Assembly (NCBI RefSeq): GCF_049065735.1
Contig: NZ_JBAKHD010000003.1
Coordinates: 248,001 to 312,000, forward strand
Length of the DNA stretch: 64,000 nt
Direction: 5' to 3'
Origin: Paramesorhizobium sp049065735
Lineage (GTDB): Bacteria; Pseudomonadota; Alphaproteobacteria; Rhizobiales; Rhizobiaceae
The translations under genes and the position numbers were made by a program. Below are positions 26,130 to 34,141 of the stretch, one piece after another; position 1 is the stretch's first letter; every line of letters begins with the position of its first letter. Under the pieces are notes generated by a model. That model was given only the letters and a program-made list of their open reading frames with translations, was not told where the DNA came from and searched no databases.

Positions 26130-27206
26130 TCAAAACATTTCACTGGGGTCAAAGTTCGCTATAACTTCTGACCAGGCATCATATTTGTCGCGTGGCAGAT
26201 TATAGGGCGCGCAGCGCATGACGGCACGTCGCGCGCTTTCAGCCGCCGCGCGGCTGACCGAGGAGTCGCCGCCGCCGCTGGAGGTGACCTCCGGCGCGCC
26301 TTCGATCTCACCCGTCTCGGTGAGCCTCATCTTCACCGTCACGCGCAAGCCTTGCGCATCCGCCACGCCGGCGGGCACGTTCCAGCATTTCGAAATCTGG
26401 CCGCGCAGCGCATCCATTTCGCTCTGGCTCAGCTTCGAGCCGCCGGTGTTCTTCTGGCCGCCGAGCGAAGCCTGCTCCGTCGAGCGCTTCGCGCCGCCGC
26501 CCGAAGCCTTCTCCCGGTTGAGAAGCGCCCTCACCTCGTCGGCGATGGCATTCTTGTCTTCCGACGTGTTCGTGGCCGCAGATGCGGTCTTCTGCGTATC
26601 CTCGGTCTGCTTGCGGTCCGGCGTCTTGGCCGTCTGTGCCTGCGGCGGCTTCGGCTTGGCGTCGGGCGCAGGCACCTTGTCGGGAAGCTTCATCGCTTCC
26701 GCGTCGGGGCTTTCGGATTGCTTCTCAATGGCCTCGGCCACCGCGTCCGGCTTCACTTCCTGCTTGGGCTCAGGCTTCGGCTGCACCTCGGTTGCGGGAA
26801 CCGGCGTCGGCTTGGGCGCGGGCTTCGGCTCGGGCTTTTCCTCCGGCACGGGATCAGGCTTCTCGACCGGCTTTGGCTGCGGCTTCGCCTCCTGCGCCGT
26901 TTCCACCGGCTTCGGCTTCGCGTCCGGCGTCGGCGGCGTTTTCATATCGATATCGTTGTCGCCAACATTTTCGGCATTTTCCACCGGCGGCTTCGGCTTG
27001 GTGCTGGGCTTGGGCGCGGACTTTTCCTTCATCGGCGCCTTCTTGTCACCCTGCTGGATCTGCGTGATGGATTCGATCGGCACGATATCCACCGGCAACG
27101 CCTCAGTATCCGAAATCTCGAAAGGCTTCGGCGACGAAAAGGTAAACAACCCCCATCCGATGATGACGGCGTGCAGGATCGCGGAGGATGTGAGGCCAGC
27201 CTTCAT
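26130..27206 (-). CDS. tolA: TolA energy-transducing protein
   Basis: This 358-residue protein has one N-terminal membrane helix (about 8-24). A very long proline/lysine/glutamate-rich periplasmic spacer (about 55-215, KPKP and PEPKP repeats) follows, and then a C-terminal domain containing GQISKCWNVPAGVADAQGLRVTVKMRLTETGEIEG. The late ARRAVMRCAPYNLP supplies a partner cysteine for a likely disulfide. It transmits the proton-motive energy of TolQR to TolB-Pal. The ATG at 27206 lies 7 bp past the tolR stop. Confidence 0.94.
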   Translation of the reverse strand: MKAGLTSSAILHAVIIGWGLFTFSSPKPFEISDTEALPVDIVPIESITQIQQGDKKAPMKEKSAPKPSTKPKPPVENAENVGDNDIDMKTPPTPDAKPKPVETAQEAKPQPKPVEKPDPVPEEKPEPKPAPKPTPVPATEVQPKPEPKQEVKPDAVAEAIEKQSESPDAEAMKLPDKVPAPDAKPKPPQAQTAKTPDRKQTEDTQKTASAATNTSEDKNAIADEVRALLNREKASGGGAKRSTEQASLGGQKNTGGSKLSQSEMDALRGQISKCWNVPAGVADAQGLRVTVKMRLTETGEIEGAPEVTSSGGGDSSVSRAAAESARRAVMRCAPYNLPRDKYDAWSEVIANFDPSEMF

Positions 27207-27213
27207 GATGGCG

Positions 27214-27666
27214 TCAGCTATTCTGCTCCTGGAGTGTCACAAGGCCGATATTCTTGAACCCGGCCGCCGAAATCCGCGCCATCACCTTCATGACGGTGCC
27301 ATAATCCGCCGACTTGTCGCCGCGCACGAAGATGCGCTCGTCATAGCCGGTCTTGGAAATGGCTTCGAGCTTCGGCACCACTTCGTCGAGGCCGATCTCG
27401 GTTTCTTGAATATAAATCTGGCCCTTGTCGTTGACCGAAACGGTGATCGGCTGGGTCTGCGCGTTCATCTCCTTGGCCTGGGTCTCAGGCAGGTCGATGG
27501 GCACGCCCACCGTCAGCATCGGCGCGGCGACCATGAAGATGATGAGCAGCACCAGCATCACGTCCACGAAGGGCGTGACGTTGATTTCGCTCATCAAGGC
27601 CTTCTTGCGCCCACGACGGCCACGACGGCCGCCCGACTGTCCCTGATTTCCCACCGACATGCCCAT
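27214..27666 (-). CDS. tolR: TolR/ExbD-family proton-channel protein
   Basis: This 150-residue protein has a basic glycine/arginine-rich start (GGRRGRRGRKK). The family motif SEINVTPFVDVMLVLLIIFMV contains the membrane aspartate (D35) that carries protons with TolQ. A periplasmic ExbD-like domain ends DYGTVMKVMARISAAGFKNIGLVT. It lies between tolQ and tolA; a family A palindromic repeat occupies the short tolQ-tolR gap. Confidence 0.96.
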   Translation of the reverse strand: MGMSVGNQGQSGGRRGRRGRKKALMSEINVTPFVDVMLVLLIIFMVAAPMLTVGVPIDLPETQAKEMNAQTQPITVSVNDKGQIYIQETEIGLDEVVPKLEAISKTGYDERIFVRGDKSADYGTVMKVMARISAAGFKNIGLVTLQEQNS

Positions 27667-27695
27667 GGCTTGTCTTTCCCTCTATTTTACGCTCG

Positions 27696-27739
27696 GAGCA
27701 TGATCCCGAAGTTGCGAACGTTCCGGACGGATCATGCGG
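27696..27739. repeat. Dispersed palindromic repeat, family A (between tolQ and tolR)
   Basis: GAGCATGATCCCGAAGTTGC to GGATCATGCGG, about 44 bp. It can form a hairpin inside the tol message and might tune relative expression of tolQ and tolR; that is inference. Confidence 0.75.
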
Positions 27740-27744
27740 CGACC

Positions 27745-28455
27745 CTACCCACGCGGCGCGAGCTTCTCATCGATTTGCCGCGAGAGTATGGCGGAAAACT
27801 CATCGGCGAAGCCTTCCATGCGCGCGCTGATCTTGCCCGCGTCGGCTGAAAGCTTGTTGTAAGCGATAACGGCCGGGATAGCGGCGAGGAGGCCGATTGC
27901 CGTTGCCAGAAGCGCCTCGGCAATACCCGGCGCCACCACCGCCAGATTGGTCGATTTCGACGAGGCGATGGCCTGGAACGAGGTCATGATACCCACGACC
28001 GTACCGAAAAGGCCGATGAACGGAGCAGCGGAACCGATGGTCGCGAGGAAGCCGAGACGGGCTTCGAGCTTGTCGTTTTCCCGCGCCAGCGCGACGTCCA
28101 TGGCCTTGTCGATGCGCATTTGCAGCGCGATGGGCGAGCGAGCGCCCTTCTCGAAAGACTTCTTCCACTCGCGCATCGCCGCCATGAAGATGGCGCTCAT
28201 ACCCGTAGTGCGGCGGTCGTTCAGATTGCGGTAGAGCTCTTCCAGCGATTGGCCGGACCAGAACACCTGCTCAAAACGGTCGATGGCACGGCGTGCCCGG
28301 CCATAGCCCAGCGTCTTGTCGACGATGATCGCCCAGGTCCAGACCGACGCGCCGAGAAGTCCGAGCATGACGAGCTTGACCACCCAGTTCGCCTGCATGA
28401 ACAGGCCCCAGAGGGTAACATCGGCTGCAGGTGCCGCAAGCGCTACGTTTTCCAT
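27745..28455 (-). CDS. tolQ: TolQ proton channel subunit
   Basis: This 236-residue MotA/TolQ/ExbB family protein has three membrane helices: about 22-42, then two after the cytosolic loop at about 135-160 (LGFLATIGSAAPFIGLFGTVVGIM) and 170-195 (VAPGIAEALLATAIGLLAAIPAVIAYN). With TolR it forms the proton-driven motor that energises TolA. It is the first gene of the tolQRAB transcript, with a CtrA box about 90 bp upstream. ybgC lies further upstream on the same strand, about 200 bp away. Confidence 0.97.
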   Translation of the reverse strand: MENVALAAPAADVTLWGLFMQANWVVKLVMLGLLGASVWTWAIIVDKTLGYGRARRAIDRFEQVFWSGQSLEELYRNLNDRRTTGMSAIFMAAMREWKKSFEKGARSPIALQMRIDKAMDVALARENDKLEARLGFLATIGSAAPFIGLFGTVVGIMTSFQAIASSKSTNLAVVAPGIAEALLATAIGLLAAIPAVIAYNKLSADAGKISARMEGFADEFSAILSRQIDEKLAPRG

Positions 28456-28546
28456 AAGTCCACCATCCTCGAATCCAAACGCCCGGCACGGGACCGGGCG
28501 GCAAGGGTCGCATTCGTCGTCGCAATCGCCGCATTTGTAAAGAGGT

Positions 28547-28561
28547 TAAAGGTCCCTTAAT
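28547..28561 (-). promoter_or_regulatory. CtrA-type box upstream of tolQ
   Basis: TTAA (28547-28550), 7 bases, TTAA (28558-28561): exact consensus, 92 bp before tolQ. A near match TTAA-N7-TTAG lies at 28657-28671 over the ybgC stop. Confidence 0.65.
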
Positions 28562-28656
28562 GCGGCTTCTTGCGGCTAAATTTGGTGAAAGGAAGGCGCG
28601 GCAAGCAGAACGCTCCCGCCCCTCTTTCATTCACGCGCATTCATGGAATGTTATGG

Positions 28657-29160
28657 TTAAGGATGGGTTAGGATTTCGGCGCCCGGCTGGAGAATATCTT
28701 TCCATTCTTTTGGAAAGCGGCGCGGCCGCCCCTCATTGTTTATGAGCGCCGCCTCAACCTTCGCCGAAATCAGCAGGATGTTGTCGCGCAAAATCCGCTG
28801 CCGCATGTAGATGCGCGCACCCGAGATACTTTCAATGGCGGTCTCGATCATCAATATATCGTCGATGCGCGCCGGGGCGCAAAAGTCGAGCTCCATCCGC
28901 CGCACGATCCAGAGAAGTTCCTCGCCATGCAAGCCCTCGGCAAGCGCGGAATGGTGGATGCCGATGAGGCGCAGATAATCGGTGCGCCCGCGTTCCAAGA
29001 ACTCGACATAACGTCCATGATAGACCACGCCGGAGAAATCCGTATCAGCATGATAGACCCGTGCGAGAAGCCGATGAACGCCCTCCGTCACAATGCCGGA
29101 AAGCGACGTTTCATCCACGCTTCTTGCCTTGTCCACCGTAAACTGGTTTGCTCTGTCCAT
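28657..29160 (-). CDS. ybgC: YbgC-type acyl-CoA thioesterase
   Basis: This 167-residue hot-dog-fold protein of the YbgC/4HBT family has the signature RVYHADTDFSGVVYHGRYVEFLERGRTDYLR, which contains the catalytic aspartate. The N-terminal 25 residues are non-conserved. It hydrolyses acyl-CoA or acyl-ACP and is the usual upstream partner of tolQ, where it is linked to phospholipid trafficking. I chose the ATG at 29160; an earlier frame extension to 29205 overlaps the divergent glycosidase gene and is unlikely. Confidence 0.93.
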   Translation of the reverse strand: MDRANQFTVDKARSVDETSLSGIVTEGVHRLLARVYHADTDFSGVVYHGRYVEFLERGRTDYLRLIGIHHSALAEGLHGEELLWIVRRMELDFCAPARIDDILMIETAIESISGARIYMRQRILRDNILLISAKVEAALINNEGRPRRFPKEWKDILQPGAEILTHP

Positions 29161-29198
29161 CCCCGCTTGATCCTTTGAACACCCTTGTTGACGACGGG

Positions 29199-30479
29199 AT
29201 GGCACTCTTGCCCCGCATATTCAAGCCGATCCTTTCCGGTAAAACGCTCCTCCCCCTGCTGCTGGGGCTGATGCTCGCCTTGTCGCTTTCCTGGCCCGCG
29301 GGGGCGGCCGCCTTCAAAATGAAGCGCGGCGTCAATATGGAAATCTGGACCACCTGGCCGGACGAAAGCCGCTGGAGCGATGAGAGCGTTCTTCTGCCCT
29401 ACCCGGAATGGCGCAAGAGCATGAGCGAACAGGATCTGGTCGCGATAAGAAAGGCCGGGTTCGATTTCGTCAGGGTCACCGTCGATCCAGCGCCGCTGCT
29501 TTCCGAAAAGACCGCCGCCTTTCGCGGCAAGCTTTACGACAGCATTCTGGAATCCGTTCGCCTCGTGAATAAGGCCGGACTGAAGGCGGTGGTGGATCTT
29601 CATCTTTTTCCCACCGAGCGCAGCGTCAGCATGACCAATGTCGTGTCCGATCCCGCCCTCTTCGAACGCTATCTGCAGACGGTGCGGACCATGGGCCATC
29701 TGCTTTCGAAGCAAGCGCCTGACCAGGTCGCCTTCGAACTGATGAATGAGCCGGTCATCGATTGCGAGGCGGCTTCCTCCCCTCGCTGGCCGAAAATGCT
29801 GAAGCAGCTTTTTGCCGCCGCGCGTTCACCCGCTCCCAAGCTCACGCTGGTGCTCTCGGGCGCATGCTGGGGCAATGCGGATGCGCTGGCGCGGATCGAT
29901 CCCAGAGAGATTGCCGACGACAACATTATCTGGAGCTTCCACACTTACGAGCCGTTTCTACTCACCCATCAGGGCGCGCTTTGGGCCGGCGATTTCGTGC
30001 GCTATGTCACCGGCATCGCCTATCCGCCCTACAGCGTATCGCCCGCCGAACAAGAGAAAGTGCTGGAGGAAATACGCCAGCGCATCAAGGACGATGCACC
30101 GCTCTGGCGCCGCGCCGGAATGCTCGCCTATCTTGACGAGCAATATGCCGAGATCGACACGCCGGAGAAGCTTGCCAAAGTCATCGAAGCGCCTTTCAAG
30201 ACCGTCGATGCCTGGGCAAAAAAATATAATGTCCCGAAGGCGAATATTTTCCTCGGCGAGTTCGGCATGATCCGGCAGGAATACCAGAACCCCTACCGCA
30301 TGCCCACCGCATGGCGCGCTGCATATCTCCACGACATCACCGCCCTGTCCGAGCGTTATGGCTACGCCTGGGCCGTCTGGTGCCTGGGCGGCGCCACTTT
30401 CGGCATCACCACCGACGATACGGGTTACAAACTTGACCCAGAACTTCTGGAGGCCATGGGTCTTAAACCAACGAAATAA
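29199..30479 (+). CDS. Secreted glycoside hydrolase family 5 (cellulase-type) protein
   Basis: This 426-residue protein has a signal peptide in the first 38 residues (hydrophobic LLPLLLGLMLALSLSW, ending AGAAAF). A GH5-type TIM barrel follows, with acid/base E184 in FELMNEPV, FHTYEP near 247-252 and nucleophile E354 in FLGEFGM. It probably cleaves beta-1,4 or beta-1,3 glucans in the periplasm or outside; the substrate is not predictable. I chose the ATG at 29199. The open frame reaches an ATG at 29148 that overlaps the divergent ybgC start. No cellulose synthase genes are nearby. Confidence 0.85.
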   Translation: MALLPRIFKPILSGKTLLPLLLGLMLALSLSWPAGAAAFKMKRGVNMEIWTTWPDESRWSDESVLLPYPEWRKSMSEQDLVAIRKAGFDFVRVTVDPAPLLSEKTAAFRGKLYDSILESVRLVNKAGLKAVVDLHLFPTERSVSMTNVVSDPALFERYLQTVRTMGHLLSKQAPDQVAFELMNEPVIDCEAASSPRWPKMLKQLFAAARSPAPKLTLVLSGACWGNADALARIDPREIADDNIIWSFHTYEPFLLTHQGALWAGDFVRYVTGIAYPPYSVSPAEQEKVLEEIRQRIKDDAPLWRRAGMLAYLDEQYAEIDTPEKLAKVIEAPFKTVDAWAKKYNVPKANIFLGEFGMIRQEYQNPYRMPTAWRAAYLHDITALSERYGYAWAVWCLGGATFGITTDDTGYKLDPELLEAMGLKPTK

Positions 30480-30642
30480 AAGGCCGTTATTCCCCGCCTT
30501 GTATTTTATTAAGACGACTTATTACTTAATCTATATTCTAGTTATTCCCATGAATATTTATAATTATCATCATCTTAACCAAGATGATTAATCTATATGA
30601 TAAGTATATTGATATTATACTTTAAGTAATCTGCATGTGCTT
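30480..30642. other. AT-rich intergenic segment between GH5 and ruvB
   Basis: About 160 bp are strikingly AT-rich against the GC-rich background. They contain two small hairpins (TCATCTT/AAGATGA near 30570-30588 and AAGTATA/TATACTT at 30601-30622). No ORF of note is present. It is the meeting point of two converging transcripts and probably serves as terminator. Confidence 0.6.
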
Positions 30643-31683
30643 CTAATCGTCGTCCTCAAACAACCCGATCTGACTCTGGGCAATATCCGACGGCGCGGTC
30701 AATCCGAGATGCCGCCAGGCATTGACGGTGAGAACCCGTCCGCGCGGTGTGCGCTGGATGAAGCCCTGCTGGATCAGATAAGGCTCGATAATATCCTCGA
30801 TGGCATCGCGCGGCTCGGAAAGGCCCGCCGCGATGGTCTCGATGCCGACTGGACCGCCGCCGAAATTTCGCGCGATCATGTCGAGATAGCGCCGGTCGAG
30901 CTGGTCGAGGCCGAGGCTGTCCACTTCAAGCCGAAGCAGTGCCTCGTCGGCTATTCTTCTGTCCACAGTGTCCGCCCGTGCCACCAGCGCGAAGTCGCGC
31001 ACCCGCCGGAGCAGCCGTCCCGCAATGCGCGGGGTACCGCGAGCGCGCCGCGCAATCTCCACCGCGCCATCGTCCGAGATGGGAAGACCCATGATCCGCG
31101 CGCCCCGCCGCACGATATGCTCCAGCTCTTCGACGGTGTAAAAATTGAGCCGCACGGGAATGCCGAAGCGGTCGCGCAGCGGCGTGGTAAGCAAGCCCAG
31201 CCGCGTTGTCGCCGCGACAAGGGTGAACTTCGCAAGATCGATCTTCACCGAACGCGCCGCGGGCCCCTCGCCGATAATGAGATCGAGCTGGAAATCCTCC
31301 ATTGCCGGGTAGAGGATTTCCTCTACCGCCGGATTGAGCCGGTGGATTTCGTCGATGAACAAAACATCGCGGTCTTCGAGATTGGTGAGCAGTGCTGCGA
31401 GGTCGCCCGCCTTGGCGATAACGGGGCCGGAGGTGGAGCGGAAATTGACGCCCAGTTCCTTCGCCATGATCTGCGCCAGCGTCGTCTTGCCCAGCCCTGG
31501 CGGCCCGACGAAAAGCACATGATCCAAGGCTTCCCCGCGTGTCCTCGCCGCCTCGATGAACACCTTCAAATTGGCGCGCGCCGCCGCCTGCCCGACGAAA
31601 TCGTCGAGCGTCTGCGGCCGCAGCGTATTGTCGATATCCTCACCCCGCTTGTCAGGCGAAATCAGGCGGCGGGCATCGCTCAT
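30643..31683 (-). CDS. ruvB: Holliday junction branch-migration ATPase RuvB
   Basis: This 346-residue AAA+ motor has Walker A GPPGLGKTTLAQI (near residue 63), Walker B VLFIDEIHRLNPAVEE, sensor 1 ATTRLGLLTTPLRDRFG with the arginine finger, and a C-terminal winged helix ending GFIQRTPRGRVLT. It drives branch migration with RuvA. It is last in ruvC-ruvA-ruvB, 47 bp after ruvA. Confidence 0.98.
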   Translation of the reverse strand: MSDARRLISPDKRGEDIDNTLRPQTLDDFVGQAAARANLKVFIEAARTRGEALDHVLFVGPPGLGKTTLAQIMAKELGVNFRSTSGPVIAKAGDLAALLTNLEDRDVLFIDEIHRLNPAVEEILYPAMEDFQLDLIIGEGPAARSVKIDLAKFTLVAATTRLGLLTTPLRDRFGIPVRLNFYTVEELEHIVRRGARIMGLPISDDGAVEIARRARGTPRIAGRLLRRVRDFALVARADTVDRRIADEALLRLEVDSLGLDQLDRRYLDMIARNFGGGPVGIETIAAGLSEPRDAIEDIIEPYLIQQGFIQRTPRGRVLTVNAWRHLGLTAPSDIAQSQIGLFEDDD

Positions 31684-31730
31684 GCCGCATTCCTTTGTCT
31701 GTTACTCAACTCATGCCCCTACTCGCTTAA

Positions 31731-32348
31731 CTACCGCGACAATTCCTTCAAGCCCAGCCGGATGAGCTTCGCCGAATCCGCGTCTTCGCCCGCCTGCTTC
31801 AGCGCGGCGGCAACGGCATTGGCGGCCTGGTCGCGCGAATAGCCGAGATTGCTCAATGCCGAAACCGCATCGGCGACGGGCGCGGAGGCCACCCCCTCGC
31901 CCAGTTCCTGCTTCAGCCCGATAGTGCCAGAAGCCTCGCCTGCAAAGGCAGGCGCCTTGTTCTTCAATTCGGTGACGATGCGCTCCGCCACCTTCTTGCC
32001 GACGCCGGGTGCGCGGCTCACCATGGCGATGTCGCGCAGCGCAATGGCATTGGCAAGTTCCGAAGGCGTCAGCGTGCTCAGCACTGCAAGGGCCACCTTG
32101 GCTCCGACCCCCTGAACATTCTGCAAAAGGCGGAACCATTCGCGCTCCAGCGGCGAGGCGAAGCCGTAAAGCCGGATCATGTCCTCGCGCACATAGGTCT
32201 CGATGAACAGCACCGCCGCTTCGCCCGGCGCCGGCAGATTGCCCAGCGTGCGCGCCGAGCAATAGGCGACATAGCCGACGCCATGCACGTCGATGATTGC
32301 GTGATCTTCCTCGATCTCCTCGACCATTCCCTTGAGCTTGCCGATCAT
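31731..32348 (-). CDS. ruvA: Holliday junction DNA helicase subunit RuvA
   Basis: This 205-residue protein has an N-terminal OB-fold (MIGKLKGMVEEIEEDHAIIDVHGVGYVAY), tandem helix-hairpin-helix motifs (LQNVQGVGAKVAL and VSRAPGVGKKVAERIVTEL) and a small C-terminal domain (ALSNLGYSRDQAANAVAAAL) that contacts RuvB. The start ATG at 32348 overlaps the ruvC stop by four bases (ATGA). The upstream frame extension into ruvC is a shadow. Confidence 0.97.
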   Translation of the reverse strand: MIGKLKGMVEEIEEDHAIIDVHGVGYVAYCSARTLGNLPAPGEAAVLFIETYVREDMIRLYGFASPLEREWFRLLQNVQGVGAKVALAVLSTLTPSELANAIALRDIAMVSRAPGVGKKVAERIVTELKNKAPAFAGEASGTIGLKQELGEGVASAPVADAVSALSNLGYSRDQAANAVAAALKQAGEDADSAKLIRLGLKELSR

Positions 32349-32854
32349 GCGATTGCCGCGAGCCTCCCGCTGACACTTTGCCGGTTGTGAGCATGGCATA
32401 TGGCGATGGCCAACGCATCCGCCGCATCGCTTGAATCGAAATCCGCCTTCGGCATCAGCACTTTCACCATCATGTGGATTTGCTGCTTCTCGCCATGCCC
32501 GACGCCGATGACTGCCTTCTTCACCGCATTGGGCGCATATTCCGCCACGCGCAATCCCGCTTGCGCCGGAGCCAGCATCGCGATACCGCGCGCCTGCCCC
32601 AGCTTCAGCGTCGCCGACGCATCCTTGTTGACGAATGTATGCTCCACCGCCGCCTCATGGGGCATATATTGGTGCAGCACCGCCGCAAGCCCTTCATGCA
32701 ACTGGCAGAGCCGCGAGGCCAGATCCATTTTCTCGTCGGATTTGACTGTGCCGGCCGCGACAAAGCGCAGAGAATTGCCCAGCGTCTCCACCACCCCCCA
32801 GCCCGTGCGCCTCAGGCCCGGGTCAATGCCGATAATTCGAATCGCTTCTTTCAT
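32345..32854 (-). CDS. ruvC: Holliday junction resolvase RuvC
   Basis: This 169-residue RNase H-fold nuclease has catalytic acids visible in IGIDPGLRRTGWG (D11), AVEHTFVNKDA (E70) and the C-terminal DSSDAADALAIAICH. It cuts four-way junctions symmetrically. It is first gene of ruvCAB; the ATG at 32854 is the natural start. Confidence 0.97.
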   Translation of the reverse strand: MKEAIRIIGIDPGLRRTGWGVVETLGNSLRFVAAGTVKSDEKMDLASRLCQLHEGLAAVLHQYMPHEAAVEHTFVNKDASATLKLGQARGIAMLAPAQAGLRVAEYAPNAVKKAVIGVGHGEKQQIHMMVKVLMPKADFDSSDAADALAIAICHAHNRQSVSGRLAAIA

Positions 32855-33022
32855 GTGCCGACCTTACCGTTTGCAAGGCGCACTTGACAGCAGAAATGTG
32901 AACAAAAGAGAAACACCGCTCACAGCGAGCGGGTAGAAATTTCGCTTTCGCTGCAACCATCTCTATTTGCTTTGATGAAGCTTTGGATATGATCATTTCG
33001 CCGGACACCAATCCGGCAGATG

Positions 33023-33174
33023 AAAGGAGGTGAGGCGCGTGAAAATCAGGAAGGTTAAGTGGAAGGTTAGTTTTCTCGGAGTCGCATTCGAAATGGAACT
33101 GACCTTCGCATCCTAACTTAAAGGGATCGGGCCTCGGCCCGGTCCTCCTGATCAAGAAGCGCCTCACCTCCTTT
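33023..33174 (+). promoter_or_regulatory. Long-range stem masking a perfect Shine-Dalgarno sequence
   Basis: AAAGGAGGTGAGGCGC (33023-33038) is exactly complementary to GCGCCTCACCTCCTTT (33159-33174). The left arm contains the full-length complement of the 16S rRNA 3' tail; the right arm therefore mimics that tail (CACCTCCTTT). A GC-rich hairpin (33126-33143) lies between the small ORF stop and the right arm. Folding would block translation of the enclosed 25-codon ORF. Confidence 0.65.
33039..33116 (+). CDS. Putative 25-residue small protein
   Basis: A GTG start at 33039 lies 6-9 bp after AAAGGAGGTGA, the strongest possible ribosome site. The product (MKIRKVKWKVSFLGVAF, then EMELTFAS) has a basic N-terminus and a short hydrophobic middle; no family is recognisable. 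The enclosing inverted repeat suggests regulated or self-limiting translation, as in leader peptides or type I toxins. Existence is supported by the ribosome site and structure only. Confidence 0.5.
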   Translation: MKIRKVKWKVSFLGVAFEMELTFAS

Positions 33175-33235
33175 TCAGAATATTACCACGATACCTCGCA
33201 AATTCAAGGCAGCACCATATCGATCGCAGAAGGAA

Positions 33236-33267
33236 TACGGGGAGCAGAAATCCTTCTGCTCCCCGTA
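33236..33267 (-). terminator. Hairpin downstream of rcdA
   Basis: TACGGGGAGCAGAA and its exact complement (33254-33267) form a 14-bp stem with a 4-base loop, 24 bp past the rcdA stop. No T-run follows on the minus strand. Confidence 0.6.
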
Positions 33268-33290
33268 ATGATCCCTCTTATCCTGGAATC

Positions 33291-33803
33291 TTACCGACCG
33301 CCGAACGCCGTCTGCAACAGCACCAGCTGGTCCGACACCGGATTGTTGTTGGCGGCGAAAACCGGCGCGCCGTAGATCTCATCATCCATGCGCCGCACCC
33401 GCTCCTGCAGGCGCAGGGAGCGCTCGACGATGTCGATGAAATCAGCCGGCATCTGCGCCCAGCCCGGCAAGGCTTCAGCCGCTGAGGAAGTATCGAGGCG
33501 AACCTTGGATTTTTCCATCGCCACCTGCTCGCGGGTCAGTTCGCCATTGCGCGCGGCGCGCTGCAAAAGAAGCCAGGATGCGATCTGCATGAGGCGCGTC
33601 GTCAGCCGCATCGACTCGGCGGCGTAGAATGTCGCGGCCGAACGTGGCAGTGCCTTCGATTCGTCACGGCCCGGGCCGTCGAGATAAGCGGCCGCTTCCT
33701 CGACCAGGCTCATCCCTTCCCTGTAAAGCGGCTTGAACGAATCGGAGAAGACGACGCGTTCGGCCAGCCTTATCGTGTTGTTCCGGTACTCGTGTTCGAT
33801 CAT
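33291..33803 (-). CDS. rcdA: RcdA-family protein (DUF1465), CtrA degradation adaptor
   Basis: This 170-residue helical protein carries the family core SFKPLYREGMSLVEEAAAYLDGPGRDESKALPR and ESMRLTTRLMQIASWLLLQRA. In Caulobacter RcdA helps ClpXP destroy CtrA and other cell-cycle proteins at the pole. The disordered C-terminus (about 145-170) is also typical. I chose the ATG at 33803 (MIEHEYRN); the frame extends to 33869 without family similarity. A CtrA box lies about 175 bp upstream, suggesting a feedback loop. Confidence 0.85.
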   Translation of the reverse strand: MIEHEYRNNTIRLAERVVFSDSFKPLYREGMSLVEEAAAYLDGPGRDESKALPRSAATFYAAESMRLTTRLMQIASWLLLQRAARNGELTREQVAMEKSKVRLDTSSAAEALPGWAQMPADFIDIVERSLRLQERVRRMDDEIYGAPVFAANNNPVSDQLVLLQTAFGGR

Positions 33804-33976
33804 GTCAGTCTTCGCAACCCCACGCTGCCGCCGTCCCGGCAGCCATCCATAAATCTGAGTCGGCCTCATAAAAGTCCATCGCGGGGTTCGATCACGAACC
33901 GGCGAGAGACGAAACAGGCCTTGTCATGAATTCCACCGCAAACTGCATCGCAATACACCGTGGCGCAAGATTATGT

Positions 33977-33991
33977 TTAAGAAAGGGTTAA
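33977..33991 (-). promoter_or_regulatory. CtrA-type box upstream of rcdA
   Basis: TTAA (33977-33980), 7 bases, TTAA (33988-33991): exact consensus on the rcdA side of the opgC terminator. Confidence 0.65.
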
Positions 33992-34021
33992 CGCAACCGC
34001 CAATCCCATAAAGTTGTGAAC

Positions 34022-34130
34022 AAAAAAAGAGCCGCGGAAGGCGGCTCTCAGGAGTTTAACAGGGAGGCGTCAAACAGAGTGGCGAAACCACTCGGTAAGT
34101 ATCCAGGAAAACTGGATATCAACCATTTAA
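34022..34130 (-). ncRNA. Candidate small RNA (or opgC 3' UTR) with three hairpins
   Basis: Read on the minus strand: ATCCAG/CTGGAT with a 4-base loop (about 34117-34102), GAGTGG/CCACTC with a 5-base loop (34095-34079), an unpaired C-rich CGCCTCCC stretch, then the terminator stem GAGCCGC/GCGGCTC followed by seven T (34047-34022). A CtrA box lies just upstream at 34142-34156. It is either an independent small RNA or the tail of the opgC message. Confidence 0.45.
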
Positions 34131-34141
34131 CACGCTTAGCG

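Larger units (their letters stand above)
32855..33290. other. Structured region between ruvC and rcdA
   Basis: About 435 bp contain a small ORF with a perfect ribosome site, flanked by a 16-bp inverted repeat that covers that site, plus two further hairpins (33001-33016 and 33126-33143). A 14-bp hairpin at 33236-33267 closes the region. A longer minus-strand frame across it has no recognisable content. Confidence 0.6.

Noticed and set aside
32823..33167. 114-codon minus-strand frame upstream of ruvC
   Set aside because: It runs through the structured inverted repeat and has no recognisable content.
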